DNA from: Chitinophaga pinensis
GTDB taxonomy: Bacteria; Bacteroidota; Bacteroidia; 2-12-FULL-35-15
Direction of reading: 5' to 3'
Length of the DNA stretch: 32,603 nucleotides
Assembly: GCA_945885475.1 (NCBI GenBank)
Contig: CAMCYR010000037.1
Coordinates: 1-32,603 of the forward strand
Below are positions 13,938 through 23,717 of this stretch, piece by piece. Numbering within the stretch: position 1 is the first letter of the stretch; every line of letters starts with the position of its first letter. The translations under genes and the position numbers were made by a program. Below the pieces are notes generated by a model. That model did not search any database and was not told where the DNA came from. It saw only the letters and a list, made by a program, of their open reading frames with translations.

Positions 13938-16883
13938 ATGAATGTAAAAATCGCATTGCTTTCTGCAGCAATAGTAGTTACCGGTATCAATAATGTTGTT
14001 GGCCAAACCAAGTTGATCGAGAAGGTTTCCCGGAAAGGAAATGAATTGGTGATCTCCTATGAGAAATATAAATTAGCAAACGGCTTGACAGTTGTGGTTC
14101 ATGAAGATCATTCCGACCCTATTGTTTATGTTGACGTTACCTACCACGTAGGATCAGCGCGCGAACAGGAAGGGCGCTCAGGGTTTGCACACTTTTTTGA
14201 ACATATGATGTTTCAGGGTTCGGAGCATGTAGGAGACGAACAGCATTTTAAAATGGTAAGTGAAGCGGGTGGCACATTGAATGGCACAACTAACCTCGAC
14301 AGAACAAATTATTTTGAAGTAATCCCTTCGAATCAGCTGGAAACTGCTTTATGGCTGGAGTCGGATCGTATGGGATTTTTGTTGGATTCCGTTACTCAGA
14401 AAAAGTTTGAAGTACAGCGTGCAACAGTAAAAAACGAACGCGGACAAAATTATGACAACCGGCCATATGGTTTGGCGGGAGAAAAATCGTCCGCAGCATT
14501 GTATCCGACCACGCATCCGTATTCTTGGTTAACAATCGGTTATATCGAAGATCTCAATCGGGTAGATGTGAATGATTTGAAAAAATTCTTTATGCGTTGG
14601 TATGGTCCTAATAATGCTACACTCACCGTTTCTGGAGATGTAAGCACAGCGCAGGTTTTGAAACTGGCTGACAAATACTTCGGATCAATTGTTCCCGGAC
14701 CGGAAGTAAAAGCACAATCGTTTCCTGCTGTTATTATCGATAAAGACCGATATATTTCTTATGAAGATAATATTCGTTCCCCTATGTTAGAATTTAGTTT
14801 TCCTACTGTTCCTGCGCGCGATCAGGATGAAGCGGCGATTGATATTTTGGCGGATGTATTGGGTGGCGGAAAATCATCTGTTTTTTACCAAAATTTTGTA
14901 AAGTCAGAAAGGGCTTTGTCTGCAAGAGTTGAGCACCCAACAGCTGAATTAGCCGGAAGTATAGAATTTTCTATTCGCACGTTCCCAGGAAATTCTTTAG
15001 TACAAATGGATTCTTTGGTTCGGTACTCCCTTTTGGAATTCGAAAAGCGAGGTGTAACAGATGAAGATATCACTAAATTTAAAGCTGGATTCGAATCGCA
15101 AATGATTAATTCATTGTCGAGTGTGCAAGGTAAAGGATCTATGCTGGCGTCTTATCAGACCTTTACAGGAAATCCGAATTACATTGTTACAGATATGGAC
15201 CGTTATAATAAAGTAACGAAAGAGGATGTGATGCGCGTTTATAATAAATATATTAAAAATAAATATGCTGTCATTTTAAGTGTTTGTCCGAAAGGTAAAT
15301 CGAATCTCGCTGCAAAGCCTGATAATTTTGTTCCTGCCTTACGAAATGTAAATGCTCCTGAATCTGCTGAATACAAAAATCTAGTTTACACAAAAGCAAA
15401 AGATAATTTTGATAGGAGTAAAAAACCTGCTGCAGGCCCAAATCCTGTGGTGAAAGCGCCTGTATTCTGGACTCAGAAGTTTGATAATGGAATGAAAATT
15501 ATCGGGACAAAAAGTGATGAGGTTCCAAGTACAACTATTCAATTGAATATTGAAGCAGGCCATCGTTATGAGAATAAAGAACAATCTGGAATTTCGCAAC
15601 TGCTTACTGCTGTTATGAATGAATCCACAACAAAACACAGTGCTGAAGAGATCGGTGAGATGTTAGAAAAACTCGGTAGCAGTGTTACGATTGGAAATAA
15701 CGGTCAGGATGTTGTGTTGGCGGTTTCCTCATTAACGAAAAATATTGATGCGACACTTGCAATTGCGGAAGAGATGTTGTTCATGCCGAAGTTTGATAAA
15801 GACGAATTTGAACGGATCAAAAAGCAACGTTTGGAAGCGATTGCTAATCAAGTGACGCAGGCTACCACGATTGCAAATAATGTATACGCTAAATTAGTTT
15901 ATGGAAGCGATCACATTATGAGTATTCCTTCTTTAGGAACCAAAGAAACTGTGAGTGCATTGACACTAGAGGATGTGAAAAAATATTATGCGGCGTATAT
16001 TTCACCTTCGCTTTCTTCATTGGTTATTGTAGGTGATATTTCACAGGAAACGATTTTATCTAAAATAAATTTCCTGAAGAATTGGAAAGGTAAGGGTGTT
16101 GTTCATCCTGCTGATGTGAAAGTTCCTGCAGTAGATAAAACAAAAATTTATTTTGTAAACAAGGATAAAGCGCCTCAGTCCGAGATCAGGATCGGTTATA
16201 TGTCAATGCCTTATGATGCAACGGGTGAATATTACAGATCAGGGATCATGAATTTTACGTTGGGTGGAAATTTTAACAGCCGTATTAATTTAAATCTTCG
16301 TGAAGCACATGGGTATACCTATGGTGCTCGCTCCGGTTTTTCCGGTAGTGAATTCGTTGGGCCATATACCGCGAGTGCTGGTGTGAGAGGAAATGCAACC
16401 GATAGCTCGGTGGTTGAATTCTTAAAGGAAATTAAACTCTTTGCTGATAAAGGAATAAGTGCAGAGGAGCTTGCGTTTACAAAAAGCTCGATGGGACAAA
16501 GTGAAGCGTTGAAGTATGAAACAGCAAATCAAAAGGCCGGTTTCATAAAACGCATTATGGATTTCAATTTGGATAAAGCCTATACAGAAAAGCAAAATGA
16601 GATTTTAAAGGCGATCACCAAAGATGAAATAAATACACTTGCAAAAAAGAATTTACCCTATGATAAAATGATCATTTTGGTAGTAGGCGATAAGTCGAAG
16701 GTGTATGACGGCTTGACAAAGTTAGGGTATGAAGTTGTTGAATTGGATAGTGATGGGAATATTTTGAAAGTAGAAGTTGAACAAGCACCCGCTTCAATAA
16801 AATCAGAAGAAAAAAAGGCTGAGCCAGTTTATCCTCCAGGAAAAACACCTGCAAAGGACAGGAAGATCTCCGATCCGAAATAA
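13938..16883 (+). CDS. Exported two-domain M16 (pitrilysin family) zinc protease
   Basis: A 981-residue protein with a signal peptide (about 1-23, ending VVGQ), hence periplasmic. It has two M16 halves. The first has the inverted zinc motif HFFEH (H85, E88, H89) and the third ligand E167 (VKNERGQ). The second half (about 510-940) lacks HxxEH (its helix reads GISQLLTAVMNEST) but keeps the R/Y segment of the partner domain (LREAHGYTYGARSGF). This is the usual active plus inactive clamshell arrangement, here on a single chain. It degrades peptides. The tail (about 945-981) is Lys/Pro-rich and probably disordered. A TATATTTG box at 13910-13917 may be its promoter. Confidence 0.95.
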   Translation: MNVKIALLSAAIVVTGINNVVGQTKLIEKVSRKGNELVISYEKYKLANGLTVVVHEDHSDPIVYVDVTYHVGSAREQEGRSGFAHFFEHMMFQGSEHVGDEQHFKMVSEAGGTLNGTTNLDRTNYFEVIPSNQLETALWLESDRMGFLLDSVTQKKFEVQRATVKNERGQNYDNRPYGLAGEKSSAALYPTTHPYSWLTIGYIEDLNRVDVNDLKKFFMRWYGPNNATLTVSGDVSTAQVLKLADKYFGSIVPGPEVKAQSFPAVIIDKDRYISYEDNIRSPMLEFSFPTVPARDQDEAAIDILADVLGGGKSSVFYQNFVKSERALSARVEHPTAELAGSIEFSIRTFPGNSLVQMDSLVRYSLLEFEKRGVTDEDITKFKAGFESQMINSLSSVQGKGSMLASYQTFTGNPNYIVTDMDRYNKVTKEDVMRVYNKYIKNKYAVILSVCPKGKSNLAAKPDNFVPALRNVNAPESAEYKNLVYTKAKDNFDRSKKPAAGPNPVVKAPVFWTQKFDNGMKIIGTKSDEVPSTTIQLNIEAGHRYENKEQSGISQLLTAVMNESTTKHSAEEIGEMLEKLGSSVTIGNNGQDVVLAVSSLTKNIDATLAIAEEMLFMPKFDKDEFERIKKQRLEAIANQVTQATTIANNVYAKLVYGSDHIMSIPSLGTKETVSALTLEDVKKYYAAYISPSLSSLVIVGDISQETILSKINFLKNWKGKGVVHPADVKVPAVDKTKIYFVNKDKAPQSEIRIGYMSMPYDATGEYYRSGIMNFTLGGNFNSRINLNLREAHGYTYGARSGFSGSEFVGPYTASAGVRGNATDSSVVEFLKEIKLFADKGISAEELAFTKSSMGQSEALKYETANQKAGFIKRIMDFNLDKAYTEKQNEILKAITKDEINTLAKKNLPYDKMIILVVGDKSKVYDGLTKLGYEVVELDSDGNILKVEVEQAPASIKSEEKKAEPVYPPGKTPAKDRKISDPK

Positions 16884-16894
16884 AAAAATGAAAG

Positions 16895-16928
16895 CGCTGG
16901 TCAAAAGAAATTGATCAGCGTTTTTTTT
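16895..16928 (+). terminator. Terminator of the M16 protease gene
   Basis: Stem CGCTGGTCAA with TTGATCAGCG (one G-T pair), loop aagaaa, then eight T. It overlaps the stop codon of the convergent tadA gene. Confidence 0.85.
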
Positions 16929-17364
16929 GAAAAAAAGTTTTAATAAGTGCAGCGCTTTCGTCTGCTAAGATGCCTGAAAGGAGAGTGGTTTTAGGATGAA
17001 GTATTTTATTGTTCTCCAATAAATGAAATCCACGTTTTGTATCTGGTGCACCATAAACGAGTTTCCCGAGTTGCGCCCATGCAATAGCTCCTGCACACAT
17101 CACACAAGGTTCCAGCGTTACATAAAGCGTACATTCGTTTAGATATTTTCCGTTCAGATAATTAGCGGCAGCGGTAATTGCCTGCATTTCAGCATGTGCG
17201 GTTACATCGTTCAGTCGCTCGGTTAAATTATGCGCACGGGCAATTATTTTATTCTGACAAACTACAATTGCGCCAACCGGCACTTCGTCTGCATCAAATG
17301 CCTTTTGAGCCTCTTTTAAGGCTTCGCGCATAAACGACTCGTCACTAAATACTGTTAATTCCAT
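16915..17364 (-). CDS. tadA: tRNA-specific adenosine deaminase
   Basis: A 149-residue zinc deaminase that turns adenosine 34 of tRNA-Arg(ACG) into inosine. The zinc site is H57-A-E59 (TAHAEMQAI; E59 is the proton shuttle) with C87 and C90 (EPCVMCAGA). Length and motifs fit TadA; guanine deaminases of the same superfamily are less likely. It is convergent with the M16 gene and shares its terminator region. Confidence 0.93.
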   Translation of the reverse strand: MELTVFSDESFMREALKEAQKAFDADEVPVGAIVVCQNKIIARAHNLTERLNDVTAHAEMQAITAAANYLNGKYLNECTLYVTLEPCVMCAGAIAWAQLGKLVYGAPDTKRGFHLLENNKILHPKTTLLSGILADESAALIKTFFQKKR

Positions 17365-17514
17365 GAGGTAAAGGTACTATTCCGGATTCTAAATTTAATG
17401 CCTAAACCAAGCTTTATTTTTAGTAATTTCGCAGTTATTACAAAAATTATTAAGGTATACATGTAGATTTTAAACGGTCTAACATCTCATATCTAACATC
17501 TAATATCAAAAAAA

Positions 17515-19263
17515 ATGTTACGATCACACACTTGCGGAGAATTAAGAATTACAAACGTAGGACAAACAATTACCATCAGTGGATGGGTTCAGGGTGTCAG
17601 AGATAAAGGTTCTTTACTTTGGATCGATTTGCGCGATCGTTATGGGATCACTCAGATAACAATTGAAACAGATAATGCTTCTAAGGAATTAGTTGAAGTG
17701 GCACGTACCTTAGGACGAGAATTTGTGATCAGTGTTACCGGTAAAGTTACGGAGCGCTATTCTAAAAGTGATAAATTAGAAACCGGTGATATTGAAATTT
17801 ATCCGGATAAACTTGTTGTTTTAAATCCGGCAATTACGCCGCCTTTTACCATTGAAGACGAAACCGATGGTGGTGATGATATCCGCATGAAATACCGCTA
17901 CCTAGATCTAAGAAGAAATACCGTTCGTAAAAATTTAGAGTTGCGTCATCGTATGGCGATTGAAACACGCAACTTTTTAGATAAATTAAATTTTCTTGAA
18001 GTAGAAACACCTGTCCTTATCAAATCAACACCTGAAGGTGCGCGCGATTTTGTGGTGCCTTCGCGCATGAATCCCGGTGAATTTTATGCCTTGCCGCAAT
18101 CTCCCCAAACATTCAAACAGTTATTGATGGTGGGAGGTTTCGATCGTTATTATCAGATCGTAAAATGTTTCAGAGATGAGGATCTCCGTGCTGATCGCCA
18201 GCCTGAATTTACTCAGATCGATTGTGAAATGGCATTTGTTGAGCAGGAAGATATTTTAAATACGTTTGAAGGTTTGGTTCGTCATCTTTTTAAAAGTGTG
18301 AAAGGTGTTGATATACCTACGCTATCACGCATGACCTATGCTGATGCGATGAGGTTTTATGGAAATGACAAACCTGATATTCGTTTTGATATGAAGTTTG
18401 TGGAGTTGAATGATATCGTGAAAGGGAAAGAGTTCAAAGTGTTTGATGATGCAGGATTGGTGGTTGGTATTTGTGCCAAAGGTGCTGCAGAATATACGCG
18501 CAAGCAGATGGATGAACTTACTGATTTTGTAAAGCGTCCGCAGATTGGCGCTACCGGATTGATCTATGCCCGTTACAATGCGGATGGAACAATCAAATCA
18601 TCGGTCGATAAATTTTACAATGAAGAAGAATTAAAAAAATGGGTCGCAGCATTTGGTGCACAGCCGGGTGATTTGATGCTGTTAATTGCTGGCGATGAAA
18701 ATAAAGCGCGTAAAGCGCTTTCTGAATTGCGTTTAGAAATGGGAACGCGTTTGGGCTTGCGCGATAAAAATACGTTTGCTTGCCATTGGGTCCTTGATTT
18801 TCCATTATTGGAATACGATGAAGATTCAAAACGTTACCATGCGATGCATCATCCATTCACGTCACCAAAACCCGAAGACATTGAATTGTTGGGGTCGAAT
18901 CCTGGTGCTGTGCGCGCAAACGCATACGACATGGTGATCAATGGAGTAGAAGTAGGTGGCGGATCTATCCGTATCTTCAACAAACAACTGCAATCACGGA
19001 TGTTCGATCTTTTGGGCTTTACCAAAGAAGAAGCGCAGGCACAATTCGGTTTTTTAATGAACGCATTCGAATTTGGTGCTCCTCCGCATGGCGGATTGGC
19101 ATTAGGGTTTGATCGTTTGTGTTCACTGTTTGGCGGATCCGAATCAATCAGAGATTTTATCGCATTCCCTAAAAATAATTCAGGTCGTGATGTGATGATC
19201 GATTCACCATCACCGATTGCGCAGGCGCAGTTGGATGAACTGGCGATCGCTGTGAAGAAATAG
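17515..19263 (+). CDS. aspS: Aspartate-tRNA ligase
   Basis: A 582-residue class II synthetase of the bacterial type. An N-terminal anticodon-binding OB domain (about 1-110, [23 protein letters not shown]) is followed by the catalytic core: motif 2 [18 protein letters not shown], an inserted GAD domain (about 290-410), and motif 3 [13 protein letters not shown]. It charges tRNA-Asp in the cytoplasm. The start ATG is preceded by an AT-rich leader with a twice repeated ctaacatct; TAATTTCG at 17424-17431 is a possible -7 box. Confidence 0.98.
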   Translation: MLRSHTCGELRITNVGQTITISGWVQGVRDKGSLLWIDLRDRYGITQITIETDNASKELVEVARTLGREFVISVTGKVTERYSKSDKLETGDIEIYPDKLVVLNPAITPPFTIEDETDGGDDIRMKYRYLDLRRNTVRKNLELRHRMAIETRNFLDKLNFLEVETPVLIKSTPEGARDFVVPSRMNPGEFYALPQSPQTFKQLLMVGGFDRYYQIVKCFRDEDLRADRQPEFTQIDCEMAFVEQEDILNTFEGLVRHLFKSVKGVDIPTLSRMTYADAMRFYGNDKPDIRFDMKFVELNDIVKGKEFKVFDDAGLVVGICAKGAAEYTRKQMDELTDFVKRPQIGATGLIYARYNADGTIKSSVDKFYNEEELKKWVAAFGAQPGDLMLLIAGDENKARKALSELRLEMGTRLGLRDKNTFACHWVLDFPLLEYDEDSKRYHAMHHPFTSPKPEDIELLGSNPGAVRANAYDMVINGVEVGGGSIRIFNKQLQSRMFDLLGFTKEEAQAQFGFLMNAFEFGAPPHGGLALGFDRLCSLFGGSESIRDFIAFPKNNSGRDVMIDSPSPIAQAQLDELAIAVKK

Positions 19264-19280
19264 AAAAAAATATTTTTGTT

Positions 19281-19312
19281 AAAAAAAGTCCCGGTTCAAT
19301 CGGGACTTTTTT
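19281..19312. terminator. Bidirectional terminator between aspS and the convergent lipoprotein gene
   Basis: Stem AAAAAAGTCCCG with CGGGACTTTTTT, loop gttcaat; A and T runs on both sides let it work in both directions. Confidence 0.88.
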
Positions 19313-19313
19313 A

Positions 19314-19901
19314 TTACCATGCCGGAGCGATTGAAACACTATCGCTCAGTTTAGGTTCAGGAAGTTCTTCTGCAGGATGCGGAAGCTCCTTAAAGGATTC
19401 GATCATCTTCACAATATCGCCTTCTACTTTCTCTTTATTTTTTGCGCTGGTCCAAGCTAGAATCTGATAAAACGAGTAAGGCGTTTCTATGAGCGCCAAT
19501 TTGTAATACACTTCGTTCTCTTCAATTTTTCCTGTTACTTCGGCGATTAAGGCCTTGTTGCCTGAAATGGTCTGGCGTCCGGGAATGCTCACTTTTCCAT
19601 CTTTAATATTTTCAGCAAAACCTTGTGAAACGATATTGTTGAAATAAGTGTCGATATCATAATCTAAATTATAATCCTGCATAGTTTTCTTTTTCTCATC
19701 GATCACCATAACATAAATGTCTTTTTCTACATTCTGATATTGCATAGAAGCATCTTTGTGCAAGTCAGCGCATGCCTGCAGATAATCAGGGATTGATAGT
19801 GAATACCTGTTATTTACTTTGACTTCCATAAGCACGGTTTCTCTTTTACAAGAAGCAAAGGCAAGTGCAACAATCAGCAATAAAATAGAGCGGCTATACA
19901 T
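19314..19901 (-). CDS. Lipoprotein of unknown function
   Basis: About 195 residues from ATG at 19901; a longer frame from 19931 would put ten polar residues before the signal sequence MYSRSILLLIVALAFASC. The Cys is a likely lipidation site. The mature part, with a central mixed alpha/beta region (YLQACADLHKDASMQYQNVEKDIYVMVIDEKK), resembles PsbP-like or DUF1795-like stress proteins in pattern, but I cannot assign it firmly. The tail is Pro/Glu-rich. Its stop codon adjoins the shared terminator. Confidence 0.8.
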   Translation of the reverse strand: MYSRSILLLIVALAFASCKRETVLMEVKVNNRYSLSIPDYLQACADLHKDASMQYQNVEKDIYVMVIDEKKKTMQDYNLDYDIDTYFNNIVSQGFAENIKDGKVSIPGRQTISGNKALIAEVTGKIEENEVYYKLALIETPYSFYQILAWTSAKNKEKVEGDIVKMIESFKELPHPAEELPEPKLSDSVSIAPAW

Positions 19902-20085
19902 CTGGTGTTTTTTTAGATTAGCAAAGTACATAAAAATAAATGTTAAATAAAAGAATTCATAAATATTGTTTTTAAATTTTTTCTGACTTTAAAGCCGATT
20001 TTGTTCGACTATATTTAAAATATTAAAAAAAATTAGAATCAATGTTTAGTGCATTGACATTAAAGTTCAGAATTTTGAAAATTAA

Positions 20086-20118
20086 AAACCCCAATTCGCA
20101 AAAAACGAATTGGGGTTT
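20086..20118 (-). terminator. Terminator of the hmgA-hppD operon
   Basis: Thirteen-bp stem AAACCCCAATTCG with CGAATTGGGGTTT around aaaaaac-type loop, followed on the minus strand by a T run; 21 bp after the hppD stop codon. Confidence 0.87.
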
Positions 20119-20139
20119 GATTTATCAGTTGAATCAAAA

Positions 20140-21300
20140 TTACAAAGTTCCTCTCTTTGCTTGCTCTCTTTCTATGGATTCGAACAATGCTTTGAAGTTT
20201 CCTGCACCAAATCCTGTAGCTCCCATTCGTTGAATGATCTCATAAAATAAAGTTGGTCGGTCTTCAACGGGTTTTGTAAAAATTTGCAATAAGTAACCAT
20301 CTTCATCTGCATCCACAAGAATTGATAATCTCTGAAGATGATTAATATCTTCTTTCATCATATCGCGGTGCACTCCCAACCGTGCCGGGATCTCATCGTA
20401 ATACGCTTGTGGCGGTGGGGGCAAAAATTCAACACCTCTGGCTCTTAATTCAGTTACCGTTTTTATGATATCATCTGAAGCAAGCGCTAAATGCTGCACC
20501 CCGGGTCCTTCATAAAAATCAATATACTCTTCAATTTGTGATTTTTTCTTTCCTTCTGCTGGTTCATTGATCGGGAATTTGATACGTCCATTTCCATTGC
20601 TCATTACCTTACTCATCAAAGCCGAATATTCAGTAGTGATCTGTTTGTCGTCAAACGAAAGGAAGTTCACGAAACCCATAACATCTTCATACCATTTAAC
20701 GGTAGCATTCATCTCATTCCAACCTACATTTCCTACCATGTGGTCAATAAATTTCAATCCTACAGCAGAAGGATTGTAATCACTTTCCCATTTTTTAAAT
20801 CCGGGTAAAAATTCTCCTTTATAGTTTTTACGTTCTACAAACATGTGAACAGTTTCTCCGTAAGTATAAATTCCTGCACGAACAACTTCACCCTGTTCAT
20901 CTTTTTCAACTGTTGGTTCCATAAAAGATTTAGCACCGCGTTTGGTCGTTTCTTCCCAAGATTTGCGTGCATCTTCTACCCAAAGTGCAATAACTTTCAC
21001 TCCGTCACCATGTTTTTTAACATGTTCTGCTATTGGTGAATCGCTCACCAATGCCGTTGTTAAAACGATTCTGATTTTATCCTGTTTCAATACATAGGAT
21101 GTTCTATCCTTTATACCTGTTTCCAGTCCTGCATACGCATGGGATTGAAATCCAAAAGCAGTTTTATAAAAGTGAGCAGATTGTTTTGCATTACCCACAT
21201 AAAATTCTACATAATCGGTTCCCAATAAAGGAAGGAAATCTTGTGCTCCTTCAAATATTTTTTCTAAACCGTATTCTACATTTTTTACTTCTTTAGCCAT
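20140..21300 (-). CDS. hppD: 4-hydroxyphenylpyruvate dioxygenase
   Basis: A 386-residue Fe(II) oxygenase of the vicinal oxygen chelate fold that turns 4-hydroxyphenylpyruvate into homogentisate in tyrosine degradation. The three iron ligands are visible: H187 (KFIDHMVGNV), H270 (GPGVQHLAL) and E354 (LFYEIIQRMG). The C-terminal helix (FGAGNFKALFESIEREQAKRG) that closes the active site is complete. The hmgA gene lies 150 bp upstream on the same strand, so the product is passed to the next enzyme. Confidence 0.97.
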   Translation of the reverse strand: MAKEVKNVEYGLEKIFEGAQDFLPLLGTDYVEFYVGNAKQSAHFYKTAFGFQSHAYAGLETGIKDRTSYVLKQDKIRIVLTTALVSDSPIAEHVKKHGDGVKVIALWVEDARKSWEETTKRGAKSFMEPTVEKDEQGEVVRAGIYTYGETVHMFVERKNYKGEFLPGFKKWESDYNPSAVGLKFIDHMVGNVGWNEMNATVKWYEDVMGFVNFLSFDDKQITTEYSALMSKVMSNGNGRIKFPINEPAEGKKKSQIEEYIDFYEGPGVQHLALASDDIIKTVTELRARGVEFLPPPPQAYYDEIPARLGVHRDMMKEDINHLQRLSILVDADEDGYLLQIFTKPVEDRPTLFYEIIQRMGATGFGAGNFKALFESIEREQAKRGTL

Positions 21301-21450
21301 TTTATTTTAATTTGAAAATTAGTTAATTTGAAATTTCGATAATTAAGTTTCTTGTGAAACAATAATTGCTTTTTTATTTTAATAGTCGATGTAAGATGAA
21401 ATTTAATGGAATGCGCAATTTTCAAATTGATACATTTCCAAATCCCCAAA

Positions 21451-22608
21451 TTATTCTACCCAAGATTTATAATATTTGCCGTCATCTATTCCCATCGCTT
21501 CTTCTGTTACCATTAATGATTTGAATGTATCAACCATTACAGCAAGTTCCTGAGTTTCTGTTTGCCCGATACTCCGCTCGTATGCTCCTGGAGCTGGTCC
21601 GTGAGGAATACCTTTTGGATGTAAGGTGATGTATCCTTGCTCAATATTATTTCTACTCATAAAATCCCCGTCTACATAATACAGTACTTCATCACTGTCG
21701 ATATTGCTATGATTATACGGAGCAGGAATAGATTTCGGATGGTAGTCGTATAAGCGCGGACAGAATGAGCAAACAACAAATGTTGCTGTTTCAAAGGTTT
21801 GATGAACCGGAGGTGGCTGATGCACACGTCCCGTTATTGGTTCAAAGTTGTGGATGCTGAAACCGTATGGAAAGTTATAGCCATCCCATCCAATGACATC
21901 AAATGGATGACTTGCATATACAACTTCATGGATCATTCCTTCTTTTTTTATTTTGATAAGGAAATCTCCTTTTTCATCAAACGTTTCCAAAACAGTTGGC
22001 AATTTAAAATCACGTTCACAAAATGGAGCATGTTCAAGCAGCTGTCCCGACTCATTTTTATACCTTTTGGGAGTATAAAATGGAGCGTGTGATTCAACAT
22101 AAAAAATCCGGTTGTCCGTTGAATCAAAATCAATTTGGTAGATCATTCCTCTTGGAATAATTAGGTAATCGCCATATTCAAAAGCGATATTTCCCATCAT
22201 TGTTCTTAATGTACCCTTTCCGCGATGAATAAAAAGTAGCTCATCGGCATCCGCATTTTTATAGAAATAGCTGCGTAACGATTTTTGAGGTGCAGCTAAA
22301 CCAATAATACAGTCGCTGTTTACGAGCATTGCTTTTCGGCTTTCAAGAAAATCTTCAGCAGGTTTTAATTCAAAGCCTTTTAGCAAAAGAGCTTTGATGT
22401 TTTTACCGATTGCAATCTTAGGTGCTACATCGTATGACCTTAAGATCTCTTTCACTTGGGTCGGGCGATGAACATGATATAAAAGCGAAGCATGTCCGGT
22501 AAATCCTTCTGTCCCGAATAATTGTTCGTAATAAATACCGCCAGTTTGTTTTTCAAACTGAGTATGGCGTTTTGTGGGGAATGATCCCAATTTATGGTAG
22601 ATTGGCAT
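21451..22608 (-). CDS. hmgA: Homogentisate 1,2-dioxygenase
   Basis: A 385-residue double-cupin iron dioxygenase that opens the ring of homogentisate to maleylacetoacetate. Visible are a first cupin with HRGKGTLRTMMG (128-139) and GDYLIIPRGMIYQI, and the iron-site region of the second cupin: H300 and E307 (YNHSNIDSDEVLYY) and H336 (GIPHGPAPG). It is shorter than the about 430-440 residues of human or Pseudomonas enzymes, as is usual in Bacteroidota. It is the first gene of the pair with hppD; no fumarylacetoacetase gene is in the window. Confidence 0.93.
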   Translation of the reverse strand: MPIYHKLGSFPTKRHTQFEKQTGGIYYEQLFGTEGFTGHASLLYHVHRPTQVKEILRSYDVAPKIAIGKNIKALLLKGFELKPAEDFLESRKAMLVNSDCIIGLAAPQKSLRSYFYKNADADELLFIHRGKGTLRTMMGNIAFEYGDYLIIPRGMIYQIDFDSTDNRIFYVESHAPFYTPKRYKNESGQLLEHAPFCERDFKLPTVLETFDEKGDFLIKIKKEGMIHEVVYASHPFDVIGWDGYNFPYGFSIHNFEPITGRVHQPPPVHQTFETATFVVCSFCPRLYDYHPKSIPAPYNHSNIDSDEVLYYVDGDFMSRNNIEQGYITLHPKGIPHGPAPGAYERSIGQTETQELAVMVDTFKSLMVTEEAMGIDDGKYYKSWVE

Positions 22609-22886
22609 TTTTAAAATTATAAGTGTTGAATTGTAAATTGTGTGGTATTAGCCGCCACAGGGCTCTTTTTGAGAGAGGAAAAGGAAGGACGCTTTTATTC
22701 AGGGTTGCGTTTCGTAACCTGTTTGATATCAATAATCAGAGATTTCCCTATTGGATTCATTAAACAAATCTAATAAATATTAAATACATTTGAAAGTAAA
22801 AAATGAAAGGATGATTCTGGACTTATTCTTTGCCCGAAGTTTTCCCCTAAATAGCTTATTTCAGAACGTTAATAGTAAGAAAAGTG

Positions 22887-22894
22887 TAATTTTG
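22887..22894 (+). promoter_or_regulatory. Candidate -7 box for tatD
   Basis: TAATTTTG fits TAnnTTTG and ends 5 bp before the ATG at 22900, which would make the transcript leaderless or nearly so. No clear -33 element. The rest of the 291-bp space to hmgA shows nothing else recognisable. Confidence 0.35.
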
Positions 22895-22899
22895 TCGTT

Positions 22900-23670
22900 A
22901 TGATTTTAACGGATACGCATACCCATTTATATTCAAAAGAATTTGATACCGAGCGGACAATACTGATTCAAAAAGCGATCGATTCGGGTATAAGCCGCAT
23001 GTTTATGCCGAATGTAGATAGTGATTCTATTCCGGGAATGTTCTTGGTTGAGAAACAGTTTCCTGAAAATTGCTTTGCAATGATGGGGCTTCATCCTTGT
23101 TCTGTTGGTTCTAACTATCAGCAGGAATTGCAGGTGGTTGAATATTGGTTAAACAAACGCAAGTTTGTCGCAATTGGTGAAATTGGAATTGATCTCTATT
23201 GGGATAAAACCTTTATTGCACAGCAGCAGGATGCTTTCAGAATGCAGATTCAACTGGCAAAAAAACATGAGCTGCCCTATGTGATCCATGCCAGAAATTC
23301 ATTTGATGAAGTGATGGAGATCGTTAGCGAATTTAAGAATGATCACCTCAAGGCGATTTTTCATTGTTTCAGTGGCACAATTGAACAGGCAGAACAAATT
23401 GTGGAGATGAAAAATTTTAAATTAGGAATTGGTGGTGTTGTCACATTCAAAAATTCAGGCTTGGATAAAGTCGTAGAAGCAATTGATCTCAAACACTTGG
23501 TTTTAGAAACAGATGCTCCTTATTTAGCGCCTGTTCCTTTCCGGGGAAAAACAAATCAACCGGAATATTTATTAGTGGTAGCGCAAAAAATTGCAGAAAT
23601 TAAGAATATAAGTCTGGAAGAAGTAGTGGAAGTTACAACTCAGAATTCTGTGGACGTATTTAATTGTTAA
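22900..23670 (+). CDS. tatD: TatD family metal-dependent hydrolase (DNase)
   Basis: A 256-residue TIM-barrel hydrolase. The metal ligands typical of TatD are present: DTHTHL (4-9), GEIGID (E near 92), HARNS, FHCFSG and LETDAPYLAP (D near 205). TatD proteins are Mg-dependent 3'-5' exonucleases linked to DNA repair; paralogues YcfH and YjjV are hard to tell apart from sequence. The asparaginase gene follows after 47 bp on the same strand. Confidence 0.93.
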   Translation: MILTDTHTHLYSKEFDTERTILIQKAIDSGISRMFMPNVDSDSIPGMFLVEKQFPENCFAMMGLHPCSVGSNYQQELQVVEYWLNKRKFVAIGEIGIDLYWDKTFIAQQQDAFRMQIQLAKKHELPYVIHARNSFDEVMEIVSEFKNDHLKAIFHCFSGTIEQAEQIVEMKNFKLGIGGVVTFKNSGLDKVVEAIDLKHLVLETDAPYLAPVPFRGKTNQPEYLLVVAQKIAEIKNISLEEVVEVTTQNSVDVFNC

Positions 23671-23717
23671 ACTATGATACATTCGGATGTATTTGAATAA
23701 ATATTAAATTTGAATTG